Below, one piece after another: positions 43,225 to 52,314 of a stretch of DNA of 53,769 bases. The DNA is from Oscillospiraceae bacterium (GTDB lineage Bacteria > Bacillota > Clostridia > Oscillospirales > Oscillospiraceae). Under the pieces are notes generated by a model. It saw only the letters and a program-made list of their open reading frames with translations. It did not search any database and had not been told where the DNA came from. The stretch is from contig JAFWDU010000004.1 of assembly GCA_017516005.1 (NCBI GenBank), forward strand, positions 1 to 53,769. Direction: 5' to 3'. Every line of letters starts with the position of its first letter. Within the stretch, counting starts at the first letter, position 1. The position numbers and the translations under genes were made by a program.

Positions 43225-43452
43225 TGTCAGGACTTCCTTTCTGAAGCAGGCAACACGGAAGAATGATTCGATCTCGCTATGTCTGTTTTGTTTCACCGGT
43301 TTTTGTCAATCCCGGAATTTCCACAAGATTATAGCACTTTCATTTCCAGCGTCAAGGAATACAACTTCCAATATTTCAGTTCATTAACAAAACATATGGC
43401 AAATCTTTCCTGCAGATCTGTTCGGCAGCGGATACAAGATGGTGATGGATTT

Positions 43453-44097
43453 ATGAGAGCAGTTATCTTCGATATGGACGGTGTGATTTTTGACTCCGAA
43501 CGCATAGTCTATGAACTCTGGCTGGAATTGAGCGAAAAGTACGGTTTTCCGGACCTCCGCACGCCCTATTGGAACGTAATCGGCGTCAATGCACGGCAAG
43601 CCAGGGAGACATTTCTGGATTTCTACGGGCATGAATTTCCCTACGATTTTTACAAAGCAGAGCAGTCACGGCTCTACCACGAGCGATACGACGGCGGCCG
43701 GCTTCCCCTCAAGGAAGGCGTACGTCCCCTGCTGCACGCGCTCAGGGAAGCCAAAATCTATACCGCACTTGCCTCTTCCACCCGAACGGATCTGGTTGTC
43801 CGCCAGCTGGCGGACGCAGGACTACTTGACTATTTCTCCTTCGTGGTGGGCGGAGATCAGGTGGTGAAGAGCAAACCGGAACCGGAGATTTTTCTCAGGG
43901 CTCTTGCCGGCACAGATATTTCCCCCGCGGAAACAGTGGTCATTGAAGACTCCTTTAACGGCATCCGTGCTGCCAGCCGCGCCGGCATGCGCCCTATCAT
44001 GGTTCCGGACCTGCTCCCTCCGGATATGGAGATGAAAAATCTGGCGGAAGCCATCCTTGATGACCTCCGCCAGGTGCAGACCTATCTCGGTTTATAA
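43453..44097 (+). CDS. HAD-superfamily hydrolase (beta-phosphoglucomutase-like)
   Basis: A 214-residue phosphatase or mutase. Motif I FDMDGVIFDSE near residues 6-16 has both aspartates; motif II is ASSTRTD, motif III the lysine in KSKPEPEIF, motif IV VIEDSFNG. The helical cap between I and II makes it subfamily I. Substrate unknown. The ATG at 43453 has only a weak ribosome site (GGTGATGG). Its last bases overlap the converging queT stop by six bases. Confidence 0.85.
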   Translation: MRAVIFDMDGVIFDSERIVYELWLELSEKYGFPDLRTPYWNVIGVNARQARETFLDFYGHEFPYDFYKAEQSRLYHERYDGGRLPLKEGVRPLLHALREAKIYTALASSTRTDLVVRQLADAGLLDYFSFVVGGDQVVKSKPEPEIFLRALAGTDISPAETVVIEDSFNGIRAASRAGMRPIMVPDLLPPDMEMKNLAEAILDDLRQVQTYLGL

Positions 44098-44586
44098 CGC
44101 GCGCATTTTCTCGTCCCAGCCGCGGTGGCGAATCAGATATGCAAGCGGCAGGCCGAGTACAACCAGTACTGCCAGCTCGCCGGCGCCGACCTGTGCGCCC
44201 ATGACCAGGAACCCCTGCAGGAACGTCTCCCGCGTGTAGACCCATGCAAGCATCAATCCGACCAGCACCGCATTGCAGACAACCGTGGGAACCGGCGTGA
44301 GCCAGATTTTCTTCAGTCTGGCAGTCCACAGGCAGGCAATCAGGGTTGCGGCGGAGCCGATCACGATATCCAGTGCGGTCACAGTGGAGAAAAGGTTTGC
44401 CAGCAGGCAGCCGATAAACAGTCCGGCTGTGGTATAGGGCGCGAAGAAGGGCAGTACGCACAATGCTTCCGAAAGGCGGAACTGCACAGGTCCGTAGGCA
44501 ATCGGAGCACTGATGACCGTGACGACGCAGTAGACTGCGGCGAGAATGCCGCAGAATGCGACACGCTTAGTGGTCCAGTTTTTCAT
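44092..44586 (-). CDS. queT: QueT-family queuosine-precursor transporter
   Basis: A 164-residue membrane protein with about five hydrophobic segments. The early segment APIAYGPVQFRLSEALCVLPFF is typical of QueT, the ECF-type S component that takes up a queuosine precursor such as preQ1. GAAAGAGAGA precedes the ATG at 44586; the longer open frame would run through the leader. The gene is preceded by a long structured leader ending in a terminator, consistent with a preQ1 riboswitch. Confidence 0.87.
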   Translation of the reverse strand: MKNWTTKRVAFCGILAAVYCVVTVISAPIAYGPVQFRLSEALCVLPFFAPYTTAGLFIGCLLANLFSTVTALDIVIGSAATLIACLWTARLKKIWLTPVPTVVCNAVLVGLMLAWVYTRETFLQGFLVMGAQVGAGELAVLVVLGLPLAYLIRHRGWDEKMRAL

Positions 44587-44606
44587 AATTCTCTCTTTCC
44601 GGGCAG

Positions 44607-44700
44607 AAAAAACGGGCGCGTTATGCACCCATCCGAAGCAGCCGGAAAAGAAACGCCCCATGGCGAACAATCTTTCCGCTCTGCCCTGTTCCTAGTTTTG
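44607..44700 (-). promoter_or_regulatory. Candidate preQ1 riboswitch with terminator upstream of queT
   Basis: On the minus strand a long helix (GCAGAGCGGAAAGA with TCTTTTCCGGCTGC) encloses an inner CGCC/GGCG stem. It is followed by GGGTGC-ATAAC-GCGCCC and GTTTTTTC, an intrinsic terminator about 20 bases before the queT start. PreQ1-III riboswitches are known upstream of queT in Ruminococcaceae; the class was not verified base by base, but placement and terminator strongly suggest ligand control. Confidence 0.5.
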
Positions 44701-44752
44701 ATTATAGACAGGATGGATTTCGAACTGTCTGATTCAATTTGCTGCGGTGCCC

Positions 44753-44781
44753 ATTGTACACAGGCATCCCGATAAAGTCAA
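44753..44781 (-). promoter_or_regulatory. Promoter of queT
   Basis: On the minus strand, TTGACT (44781-44776) and TACAAT (44758-44753) with a 17-base spacer, giving a leader of about 160 bases. A TATAAT at 44706-44701 lacks a -35 partner. Confidence 0.65.
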
Positions 44782-44824
44782 CAATCTCTTTTATTGCATC
44801 ACACACCGTTCCGAGGTTCCTGCC

Positions 44825-45727
44825 ATGTACTATCACGATTTGAATTCCGAGCTGCGCCGACGATTCGGCTGTAAAGTATACAAGCTTTCCCTTGCCACAG
44901 GCGCCACCTGTCCCAACCGGGACGGGCGCTGCGGAACCGGGGGATGTATCTTCTGTGACGGTGCCGGCTTTTTCGCTGCAAAGGGTGCTTCCGTGGAGGA
45001 ACAGCTGGCGAAGGCCAAAGCCAGAATCCGGGACAAAGTACCGAGCGGAACCCGATACATTGCCTATTTTCAGGATTATTCCGCCACCTACGCCCCCCTT
45101 TCCAGACTGGAGACGGCTTTTTTCTCCGCCCTTGCGGATCCGGAGGTTGTCATGCTTTCTGCCGCCACCCGTCCGGACTGTCTCCCGGAAGCGGTCCTGG
45201 AACTGTTGAGCGCCTGCCAGGAGCAGAAGCCGGTCATGGTGGAACTGGGGCTGCAGACCATTCATGCGCATTCAGCGGAGCATATCCGACGCGGTTATGA
45301 CCTGTCTGTCTTTGAGGACGCAGTCTCGCAGCTGCGCAAGCGGAATCTGGACGTCGTTGTCCATCTGATTCTGGGCATGCCCTGGGAGACTCGTGAGGAG
45401 ATGCTCCAGAGCGCCGCCTATGTGGGGCGCATGGATGTGCAGGGTGTCAAGCTGCATCTGCTTCATGTTCTGTCCGGTACAGATCTGGGCAGTGAATATC
45501 TCCGGAAACCTTTTCACTTGCCGGACCTGGAAGAATACATCTCCCTTCTGGAAGACGTCCTCCGGCTGATCCCTCCGGAGGTCGTGATCCACCGGCTTAC
45601 AGGTGACGGCGCGAAAAAAAACCTGATCGCGCCTTTGTGGAGCGCTGACAAGAAGCATGTGCTCAATGCAATCCGCGCGGCATTTGAGCGGGACAATCTG
45701 GTTCAGGGCAGCCTGCATCAGGCCTGA
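44825..45727 (+). CDS. Radical SAM protein of the YhcC/TIGR01212 family
   Basis: A 300-residue protein. The cysteine region TCPNRDGRCGTGGCIFC (Cys29, Cys41, Cys44) is the atypical cluster motif of this Elp3-related family, followed by YFQDYSATY and the conserved LGLQTIHAHSAEHIRRGYDL. LHLLHVLSGTDL lies further on. The substrate is unknown; the Elp3 relation suggests RNA or nucleotide modification. The ATG at 44825 follows GAGGTT. It lies divergently from queT, and a strong terminator follows. Confidence 0.88.
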   Translation: MYYHDLNSELRRRFGCKVYKLSLATGATCPNRDGRCGTGGCIFCDGAGFFAAKGASVEEQLAKAKARIRDKVPSGTRYIAYFQDYSATYAPLSRLETAFFSALADPEVVMLSAATRPDCLPEAVLELLSACQEQKPVMVELGLQTIHAHSAEHIRRGYDLSVFEDAVSQLRKRNLDVVVHLILGMPWETREEMLQSAAYVGRMDVQGVKLHLLHVLSGTDLGSEYLRKPFHLPDLEEYISLLEDVLRLIPPEVVIHRLTGDGAKKNLIAPLWSADKKHVLNAIRAAFERDNLVQGSLHQA

Positions 45728-45731
45728 ATTT

Positions 45732-45772
45732 AATCGCCCCGTCTGATCAATCAGACGGAGCGATTTCTTTTT
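45732..45772 (+). terminator. Terminator of the YhcC-type gene
   Basis: AATCGCCCCGTCTGA pairs with TCAGACGGAGCGATT (one mismatch), loop TCAA, followed by TCTTTTTT. The same stem can serve the minus-strand operon ending at 45777. Confidence 0.85.
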
Positions 45773-45776
45773 TATC

Positions 45777-46691
45777 TTATTCGTTCTTTGTATCTTCCGG
45801 CGCCCGAATTTCCACTTTTCCGTCATTCCAAGTAACCTGGACGCGCTTGCCTCCGGAAAGGCCCAGCCGCTCCAGATAATCCTGAGGGAGCTGCAGTCTG
45901 CCCGCCCGATCCAGCACAACGAATTCGTCCTGCGTCTCCTCGTGGGTGCCAAATCCGGATATATCCTGCAGCTTCTGGATATAATCCTGCCGCACGAGAA
46001 ACTCCGAGGAAACCTTGCCGTCACGGATGGAAACAACACGTTCCACCATCTTCGCGATGTTCCGGTCATGGGTCACGATGAGCACTGTGGTGCCAAGTTC
46101 CTTGTTCACATTCCGGAAGATCTCCAGAATTCTTGCCGCATTTTTCAGATCCACAGAGCCGGTCGGCTCGTCGGCAAGCAGAAGCTTTGGCTCATTTGCC
46201 AGTGCGATGGCAATAGCGATACGCTGCTGTTCGCCGCCGGAGAGCTGGTCCAGGCGGCTGTCCGCCCGGCTCTCCATTCCGGTCAGCGCAAGCAGTTCTC
46301 GTGCTTTCTTCTGCTTCTCCCTGGTGGAGTTGGTAATCTGCATAGGAAGCATGACATTCTGCAGCGCAGTCATATAAGGAAGCAGGTTTCTCGCGTTGTT
46401 CTGCCACACAAAGCCCACGGTATAGCGCTGATAATCCACCAGTTCCTGGGCGTTGAGTTTGAACAGGTTCTTCCCGTCCACCTCCAGCTTTCCCGCAGAG
46501 GGTTTGTCCAGGCCGCCGAGAATATTGAGAAACGTGGACTTACCGGAACCGGAGTTGCCGATGATGGCCATGACTTCCCCGTAACGGACCTGCAGATCCA
46601 GTCCCTGCAGTGCGAGGACCTCCAGATCCGGTGTCTTGTAGATCTTGACCAGGTTTTCGCAGTCGATGATATATTCACTAAACTCGTTCAT
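45777..46691 (-). CDS. ABC ATPase with C-terminal AbrB-like domain
   Basis: A 304-residue MacB/LolD-type ATPase. Walker A GNSGSGKS near 46-53, signature LSGGEQQRIAIA, Walker B LLLADEPTGSVD and H-loop VTHD are intact. After a linker, residues about 256-304 (FVVLDRAGRLQLPQDYLERLGLSG, then KVEIRAP) fit a SpoVT/AbrB swapped-hairpin fold, normally a DNA-binding or dimerisation module. Its role in a transporter is unclear: it may dimerise the ATPase or link transport to regulation. Its start overlaps the other ATPase's stop by four bases (ATGA). It is the last gene of the six-gene operon. Confidence 0.88.
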   Translation of the reverse strand: MNEFSEYIIDCENLVKIYKTPDLEVLALQGLDLQVRYGEVMAIIGNSGSGKSTFLNILGGLDKPSAGKLEVDGKNLFKLNAQELVDYQRYTVGFVWQNNARNLLPYMTALQNVMLPMQITNSTREKQKKARELLALTGMESRADSRLDQLSGGEQQRIAIAIALANEPKLLLADEPTGSVDLKNAARILEIFRNVNKELGTTVLIVTHDRNIAKMVERVVSIRDGKVSSEFLVRQDYIQKLQDISGFGTHEETQDEFVVLDRAGRLQLPQDYLERLGLSGGKRVQVTWNDGKVEIRAPEDTKNE

Positions 46692-47353
46692 TTGAGCACC
46701 CCGTCCTCGATCTCATACACCTGATCCGCTGCGGCCGCCACCGCCTCATCGTGGGTCGCGATCACCATAGTGGTGTGCTCCCGCATCTCCTGAAAGATCT
46801 TCACCACCTGCAGACCGGTCAGGCTGTCCAGCTCCGCAGTGGGCTCGTCCGCAAAAATCACTTTGGGACGGTGCGCCAGCGCTCTGGCAATGGCCACACG
46901 CTGCTGCTCACCGCCGGAAAGCTCCTGCGGCATATGGGCACCTTTGTTTCCAAGACCCACCAGGCTCAGACACTCATGCACTCTCTCCGCGCGCTCCTGT
47001 GCGGGGACGCCCGCGATTCGGAGCGCGAAATCCACATTTTCACTCGCGCTCATCATTCCCACCAGTGCGACGGACTGGAAAATGAAACCCAGCTGGGTTC
47101 TTCTCAGTTCGCTGCTGCGCGCTTCCGACGCACTGGTCAGTTCCTCCCCGTCCAGAAACACCTGTCCGGAAGTCGGAGGATCCAGAGCGCCAAGTATATT
47201 CATCAGAGTCGTTTTGCCCGAACCGGAGCGGCCGCGCAAAACCGTGATGGCGTTGCGCGGAATCTCCAGACTGATTCCTTTGAGAACCTCAATGGTATTC
47301 TCGCCCACAATGAAGCTTCTCCGGATATCCTTCGCGGTAATAATCGAATCCAC
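46688..47353 (-). CDS. ABC ATPase of the MacB/LolD type
   Basis: A 221-residue ATPase of standard length for FtsX-type exporters. Walker A GRSGSGKT near 41-48, Q-loop FIFQSVAL, signature LSGGEQQRVAIARAL, Walker B VIFADEPTAELD and H-loop ATHD are intact. It starts 12 bases after the permease gene and overlaps the second ATPase by four bases. With one permease and two different ATPases in the operon, a heterodimeric motor is likely. Confidence 0.92.
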   Translation of the reverse strand: MDSIITAKDIRRSFIVGENTIEVLKGISLEIPRNAITVLRGRSGSGKTTLMNILGALDPPTSGQVFLDGEELTSASEARSSELRRTQLGFIFQSVALVGMMSASENVDFALRIAGVPAQERAERVHECLSLVGLGNKGAHMPQELSGGEQQRVAIARALAHRPKVIFADEPTAELDSLTGLQVVKIFQEMREHTTMVIATHDEAVAAAADQVYEIEDGVLK

Positions 47354-47365
47354 TCTGCCACCTCC

Positions 47366-50137
47366 TTAGTCTTCGCCGAGTTTGAGCGCCTGCGCAATAC
47401 GGATGCGTCTGACCAGTACGGCGAGAACGGCAAGGCATGCCACAAAGCCGATGCCGAACACCAGGAACAGACGGGCATAATCGCCGGCACTTGCCACAAT
47501 CCGCAGAGGCAGCGAGATATCCATCGCGGTATAGCTCATCTGGATCAGCGGGACATAGAGTCTGGAAGCCACAACACCCACGATGGCACCCGCGGCAACA
47601 GAAGTCAAAGATACCAGCACCTGCTCCGTAACAAGCAGAGCAATCAGGTCCCGCATAGGCATACCCATCGCCCGGAACACGCCAAACTGGAGCGTTCTGC
47701 TCCGAATTGACAGGATCCAGAAGATCAGGAAGCCCACCAGACAGACGATCAGCACCAGGATAAATCCAACCGTAAGCACGCCGTTGGTGCCCTGAAGAAC
47801 CGGATCATTTTTCTCGTCCACCAGATCCGCCGCCGTGTCCGTGAACCGGACATATTGAATTCCCTTTGACTGGGCAAAATCGTAGACCGCATCGGTATCC
47901 TTCGTTCCGATCCAGACTTCATAGGGTTCCACGCCCCACACGCTCTGCATCTGTCCCAGGTTGCCTACGATCAGTCGGCGCTCCTCCAGAGACCGATCTC
48001 CCCAGTAGTCCGTCTTCACATCCGTCTCATAATAGGTCGGCCAGAAATCAAAGAAGCCGTAGATTCTGCCCTGGAAGGTCACGCCGTTCTCGTTTACAAT
48101 CTCAATGGTCTCTCCCAGCTTATAACCGAGATTCTGATAATTCTCCGACAGCAGAACGCCCGCGGGATCCGTTGCAAGGACATTGAGATAATTGTAGAAA
48201 TGTGTACTCAGAAGATCCGGGCGCATATAGGCAACCGCTGCGAATTCCTTCGTGTCGATTCCCATGACGTCCACGCGTTCTTTCTTCACGGTATAGCGGC
48301 TGCTTCGGAGCACTTTCGCCACCTGAATCCCATTTTCCTGCTCCAGCTGCTCATAGGGAGTGAAATCCGGCTCCTCGTACAGCCGCATCTTTGCGGTCTC
48401 ATCTTTGGAGTTGTCTTTCCACTCCTCCCGCAGCACCATATCCGAGCCATTGCGGTAGCGGAGATTGTCCTCCGTATTCTGATTAATGGTCCGTGCCGTG
48501 GTAGCGTTGAAGATACCTACCGCAATGGTCAGAACCAGGAATACCATCAGGAAGCGCTGATCCGTGGTCGCTCTTCTTGCCCGGAGCATGGCTGCGTAAA
48601 CCGGCGCGCTCCAGCGGCTCTCGAAAGCCCGGAACACGGCAGACACCGCCATGGGAAGCAGCAGCGCAATCAGGGACCCGGCACCAAGCAGGAAAACCGA
48701 CGCGGAGACATAGAGCAGCGGATCAATGGCTGCAGAAGCTTCAATAATGGCCTGTCTCTGATTCTGGAAGGCATACCATTCGTACAGGCTCAAAGCCAGA
48801 ACCAGAATCACCGCGATCAGGGCAGCCACGGAAGCGCCCTTCTTCTGGGCACTCTCCCGTTTCTGGGATACGATGGTGTTGGCTGAATAGCGGATCGCCG
48901 GAAGCGTCATAGTCAGAATACTGACGCAGAACGCCACCGCAACATAGAGAAACGCATTCGGCACAAACCGCAGAGGAAGCGCCGTACGGGAGACAAGATT
49001 CAAAAAGCCGTTGGATGCTCCGATTACCCGGCAGAGGAAGAATCCCAGGGGAATTCCGATTACAGCACTGACAAGCCCGATCATGGCGCTCTGGGCTGCA
49101 TACAGGCCGACCACCTGGCCGCGGCTGGATCCTCTGCTCTTCAGAACTGCAATGGTGGTTTTTTCCTGCTCCAGAATCTGGCGGCAGACCATGAACAGGA
49201 ACAGAATCAGCATGGCAAAGATCGGCATCAGCAGAACAAGCAGAAGAACACTCAGCTGTTTCTGCTGCCCGAGGAACGTCTGAAGCGTCCGCGCAAACGC
49301 CACCTCCAGGGTTCCTCCTATGGATTCAATCTTTTCTTTCGTGTCGGCATTGTCTGCAGCGTAGGACTCCACCTCCGCCACATCCAGTTCCGTGACATCA
49401 ATCACGCTGTCCCACTCAAACCGCATGGAATACTTTTCACGGTAGGCGTCCGCAAAGTACTGCTCAAACACCGCCGGTGAGACCATCAGGACGTCACCTT
49501 CCACCTCCGGTGAGGAATACCAGTAGGGGTCCTCCGCACTGCGCATACGGAACACGCCAACCACCTTGAAGCGGAACGGATCGCCTTCCGGCGTTTTCAG
49601 GGAGTCAAACTCATACTCCTCTCCCACCATGAGGTCCTGTCTTGCAAAGGTTCTCGGGCTGACAATGACCTCTACGGCTCCCGTGCTGTCCGGCTGATCC
49701 GCATAAAAGCTGCCCCGGATGATCTCCACATGCTCCTCCAGCCCAGTCTTGCTGCGCATGGCGGCGGATCTTGAGTTGAGAAGCTGTGTCCTGGTTGTAT
49801 CAGCAGAGAAGTGGAAACTGAAACTGGTGCAGGTTTTTGACTGGGTCAGAATGGTGACACCATAGCTGTCCGCCAGATCCAGACTGTCATTCTCCATCTT
49901 CTGCGCCGCCCGGTAGCCCCTTGCCAGGCGCGCCGTGGTCTCTGCGTGCACGCTTCCAGGCCAGTGGCCGGTCTCATCCTGTACCGCGCTCAGGGATTCT
50001 GTCATGACGGACTGCAGAATCGCATCCGTATAGATTGGAAGTGCCGCAACAACACAGAACAGAAGCAGGTTTCCCAGGAGGAGACTCGCCGTCAGTGCAC
50101 GGCTGTTTTTCATTTTTCGCAGGATAAATCCCAGCAT
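47366..50137 (-). CDS. Large FtsX-domain ABC permease
   Basis: A 923-residue membrane protein. Segment 1 (about 15-35) precedes an extracellular domain (about 40-290). Then come three hydrophobic segments typical of FtsX (about 295-420), two more near 440-520, another segment with second extracellular domain (about 540-790), and three final segments ending RRIRIAQALKLGED. It thus carries two FtsX modules in one chain, so a single copy may form the pore. Such permeases act as lipoprotein, peptide or drug exporters by a mechanotransmission mechanism. It is fed by three adaptor lipoproteins encoded upstream. Confidence 0.87.
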   Translation of the reverse strand: MLGFILRKMKNSRALTASLLLGNLLLFCVVAALPIYTDAILQSVMTESLSAVQDETGHWPGSVHAETTARLARGYRAAQKMENDSLDLADSYGVTILTQSKTCTSFSFHFSADTTRTQLLNSRSAAMRSKTGLEEHVEIIRGSFYADQPDSTGAVEVIVSPRTFARQDLMVGEEYEFDSLKTPEGDPFRFKVVGVFRMRSAEDPYWYSSPEVEGDVLMVSPAVFEQYFADAYREKYSMRFEWDSVIDVTELDVAEVESYAADNADTKEKIESIGGTLEVAFARTLQTFLGQQKQLSVLLLVLLMPIFAMLILFLFMVCRQILEQEKTTIAVLKSRGSSRGQVVGLYAAQSAMIGLVSAVIGIPLGFFLCRVIGASNGFLNLVSRTALPLRFVPNAFLYVAVAFCVSILTMTLPAIRYSANTIVSQKRESAQKKGASVAALIAVILVLALSLYEWYAFQNQRQAIIEASAAIDPLLYVSASVFLLGAGSLIALLLPMAVSAVFRAFESRWSAPVYAAMLRARRATTDQRFLMVFLVLTIAVGIFNATTARTINQNTEDNLRYRNGSDMVLREEWKDNSKDETAKMRLYEEPDFTPYEQLEQENGIQVAKVLRSSRYTVKKERVDVMGIDTKEFAAVAYMRPDLLSTHFYNYLNVLATDPAGVLLSENYQNLGYKLGETIEIVNENGVTFQGRIYGFFDFWPTYYETDVKTDYWGDRSLEERRLIVGNLGQMQSVWGVEPYEVWIGTKDTDAVYDFAQSKGIQYVRFTDTAADLVDEKNDPVLQGTNGVLTVGFILVLIVCLVGFLIFWILSIRSRTLQFGVFRAMGMPMRDLIALLVTEQVLVSLTSVAAGAIVGVVASRLYVPLIQMSYTAMDISLPLRIVASAGDYARLFLVFGIGFVACLAVLAVLVRRIRIAQALKLGED

Positions 50138-50153
50138 CCGTACACCTCCTAAG

Positions 50154-51251
50154 TTATCTCAGCTGTACCATGTCGCCTTCATTCAGACCGTCAACGATCT
50201 GAACATAGCCGGCGCCTGTCGCCGGATCTATGCCGTCAAGGCCGATCTGGACATCTCGACGATGCAACTGACCATCCTCGCTCAGGTAGACATAATATCG
50301 TCCTTCTTCGTTCCGCACTGACGATTTCGGCAGGCGGAGCACATTGCTGAGCAGTACACGCGACACAACGATTGTTGGGCTGACCCTGCTCTCCACCAGT
50401 TCCGTCAGATTCACGCCGGGATCCGGCCGGACAATGACTGCCGCATTGACGACGCCGTACGCTTCGGCCGAGGAAAGGACCGTACCTTCGCAGAAATCCT
50501 CATTGGAGATCCGGATCCGGACCCGGGCTCCCACATGGTAGCCAACCTCATTGACCCCGAAGGCAACGACATAGCCTGCATCTTCCGTATAAAGTCTGCA
50601 GAATACACTGTCCGCTGAAACAGCCTGTCCGTTGATCCGCATAATCTGATCAACGGTTCCCGCAAAGGGAGCAGCATATTCCACACCCGCGATCTGGGCG
50701 TTATAACGGTCCAGGGCTGCCTGGGCTCTGCGTACTTCCGAATCATCAAGCTTCTCTGCAGCAGTCTGCGCACGTTCCAGCCGCAGTTGGGCGGTTCTGG
50801 CCGCCGCTGTGCCCGCCGCTGTTGCGTCCAGAGCCGCCTGGGCTTCCGCAACCGCTCCCAGTGCCTTTGCGGACTCTGATTCGAAACCCAGTTTCGCAGC
50901 CTGCAGGGTCTGCTCCAGGCTTCCCTGCTCCGTCTCATCGGGCAGCCTGACAAATTTTGCGAGGATCTGCCCTTCCTCTACCCGGTCTCCCTGATTAACA
51001 TAACATTCGTTCAGCACCAGGCCTGCAAACCGTTCACAGGTCAGCTGCTCATCTCGCTCATAGAATGCCTGGGCATTGACAAAGCCCGGTGCGTCTTTCC
51101 GAACATCTCCGTACTGTACCTGGGCAAGAGAAACAGTATGCTCCGGCGCAGCTGCGTCGGTCAGAAGCTGTGTCTCCCCCTTCTGCGTTTTCGCGCACCC
51201 GGTCAGAAGAAGGAGGATCAGGAGTGCGCATATTGTCTTACGACGGCACAT
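50154..51251 (-). CDS. HlyD/MacA-type adaptor lipoprotein 3
   Basis: A 365-residue lipoprotein with signal sequence ending LLLTGC. A biotinyl/lipoyl-like half (GLVLNECYVNQGDRVEEGQILAKF) is followed by a coiled-coil hairpin rich in Ala/Glu/Gln (about 115-200), the second lipoyl half (EYAAPFAGTVDQIM) and beta-barrel and membrane-proximal parts ending GLNEGDMVQLR. AAGGAG places the start at 51251, overlapping the preceding adaptor gene by 14 bases. It lies directly before the permease gene. In Gram-positive relatives such adaptors assist MacB-like exporters. Confidence 0.85.
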   Translation of the reverse strand: MCRRKTICALLILLLLTGCAKTQKGETQLLTDAAAPEHTVSLAQVQYGDVRKDAPGFVNAQAFYERDEQLTCERFAGLVLNECYVNQGDRVEEGQILAKFVRLPDETEQGSLEQTLQAAKLGFESESAKALGAVAEAQAALDATAAGTAAARTAQLRLERAQTAAEKLDDSEVRRAQAALDRYNAQIAGVEYAAPFAGTVDQIMRINGQAVSADSVFCRLYTEDAGYVVAFGVNEVGYHVGARVRIRISNEDFCEGTVLSSAEAYGVVNAAVIVRPDPGVNLTELVESRVSPTIVVSRVLLSNVLRLPKSSVRNEEGRYYVYLSEDGQLHRRDVQIGLDGIDPATGAGYVQIVDGLNEGDMVQLR

Positions 51252-52302
51252 AGACCACATCTCCTTCCTCAAGGCCTTCAATCACAGCCCAGCAGGCGGT
51301 CCGGAACAGGACCGTCACTTCCGTATGCACCTTTTCTCCGTCGATCATCCGGTAAACATACCCATGCCGGCTTGTATCGCTTCCGTAGACCGCACGAAGA
51401 GGCAGATACAGCGCATTCTCCGCTTCACGGGCATACACCGTAAGCTGTGCACCCTGGCCAGCAGTCAGCTCCGCATCTTCCGGGAAGGAGAAACGCGCCG
51501 GCACAGTCCCTGCAGTCAACGCTGCCTGAAATTCCGCATAGCTGTACGGAATCAGCGCCAGGGGATATTCCCTGTCTCCCACCCGTGCCACACATCTTGC
51601 GGTGGTTCGGGCAATCGAGGAATCCGATTCCGTGCAAAGCAGATGCTCACTGCCCTCTTTCGCAATCCGAAGCACTTCCTGACCGGCACGTACCTGCCGT
51701 CCAGTCTGAAGATCCAGCGTCGCAATGCTTCCGCTGCATGCCGCATAGATCCGGCTTCCCTCTATCTGTTCATCCAGCCGGGCCAGTTCCCGTTCTCCCT
51801 GCTGCTGCTCCAGCTCCAGGCAGGCAGTCAGGTAATCCCGTCTGGCTGTTAATTCTCTGGCTTCCAGCGCAAGCATCTGGGGATCCGCTCCGTATTCCTG
51901 CTGCCGTGCGGTGTTGATCTGAAGATCATATTCCAGAAGACGCAGTTCCCGCTCCAGTTCCACCCGAGATTCCTCCAGGTCCGCAGACAGCTTCGCACGT
52001 CTTGCGCTTAAGGCTCCCGTCCCGATCTCCGCGAGCAGCTGTCCTTCGGAAACTGTATCCCCGACGGAGACCAGAACCCGTTCAACCGTACCGGCTGTGA
52101 CAGCATCCTGCGGCACAAACTCATAGCAGACAGAGGCATTGTACACTTTCAGAATGGATACATCTCCCCGCTGAACAACCGCCGAGTCAAAGCTGGCGGT
52201 TACCGAATCCTTTAGATCTGGAACAGATGTCATGGAGCAGGCGCTCAGGCAGAGGCAGAGGGAGAAGAGCATCCCTGCCAGCAGGCTGTTCTTTCTTTTC
52301 AT
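51238..52302 (-). CDS. HlyD/MacA-type adaptor lipoprotein 2
   Basis: A 354-residue lipoprotein with signal sequence ending CLSAC. Lipoyl half (VERVLVSVGDTVSEGQLLAEIG), a coiled-coil hairpin (about 100-190, Glu/Arg/Leu-rich), the second half (YAACSGSIATLDLQTGRQVRAGQ), a beta-barrel and a C-terminal GLEEGDVVYVPS. It is clearly related to, but much diverged from, the adaptors before and after it. It starts 12 bases after adaptor 1 and overlaps adaptor 3. Confidence 0.85.
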   Translation of the reverse strand: MKRKNSLLAGMLFSLCLCLSACSMTSVPDLKDSVTASFDSAVVQRGDVSILKVYNASVCYEFVPQDAVTAGTVERVLVSVGDTVSEGQLLAEIGTGALSARRAKLSADLEESRVELERELRLLEYDLQINTARQQEYGADPQMLALEARELTARRDYLTACLELEQQQGERELARLDEQIEGSRIYAACSGSIATLDLQTGRQVRAGQEVLRIAKEGSEHLLCTESDSSIARTTARCVARVGDREYPLALIPYSYAEFQAALTAGTVPARFSFPEDAELTAGQGAQLTVYAREAENALYLPLRAVYGSDTSRHGYVYRMIDGEKVHTEVTVLFRTACWAVIEGLEEGDVVYVPS

Positions 52303-52314
52303 GCTGCTCCCTCC

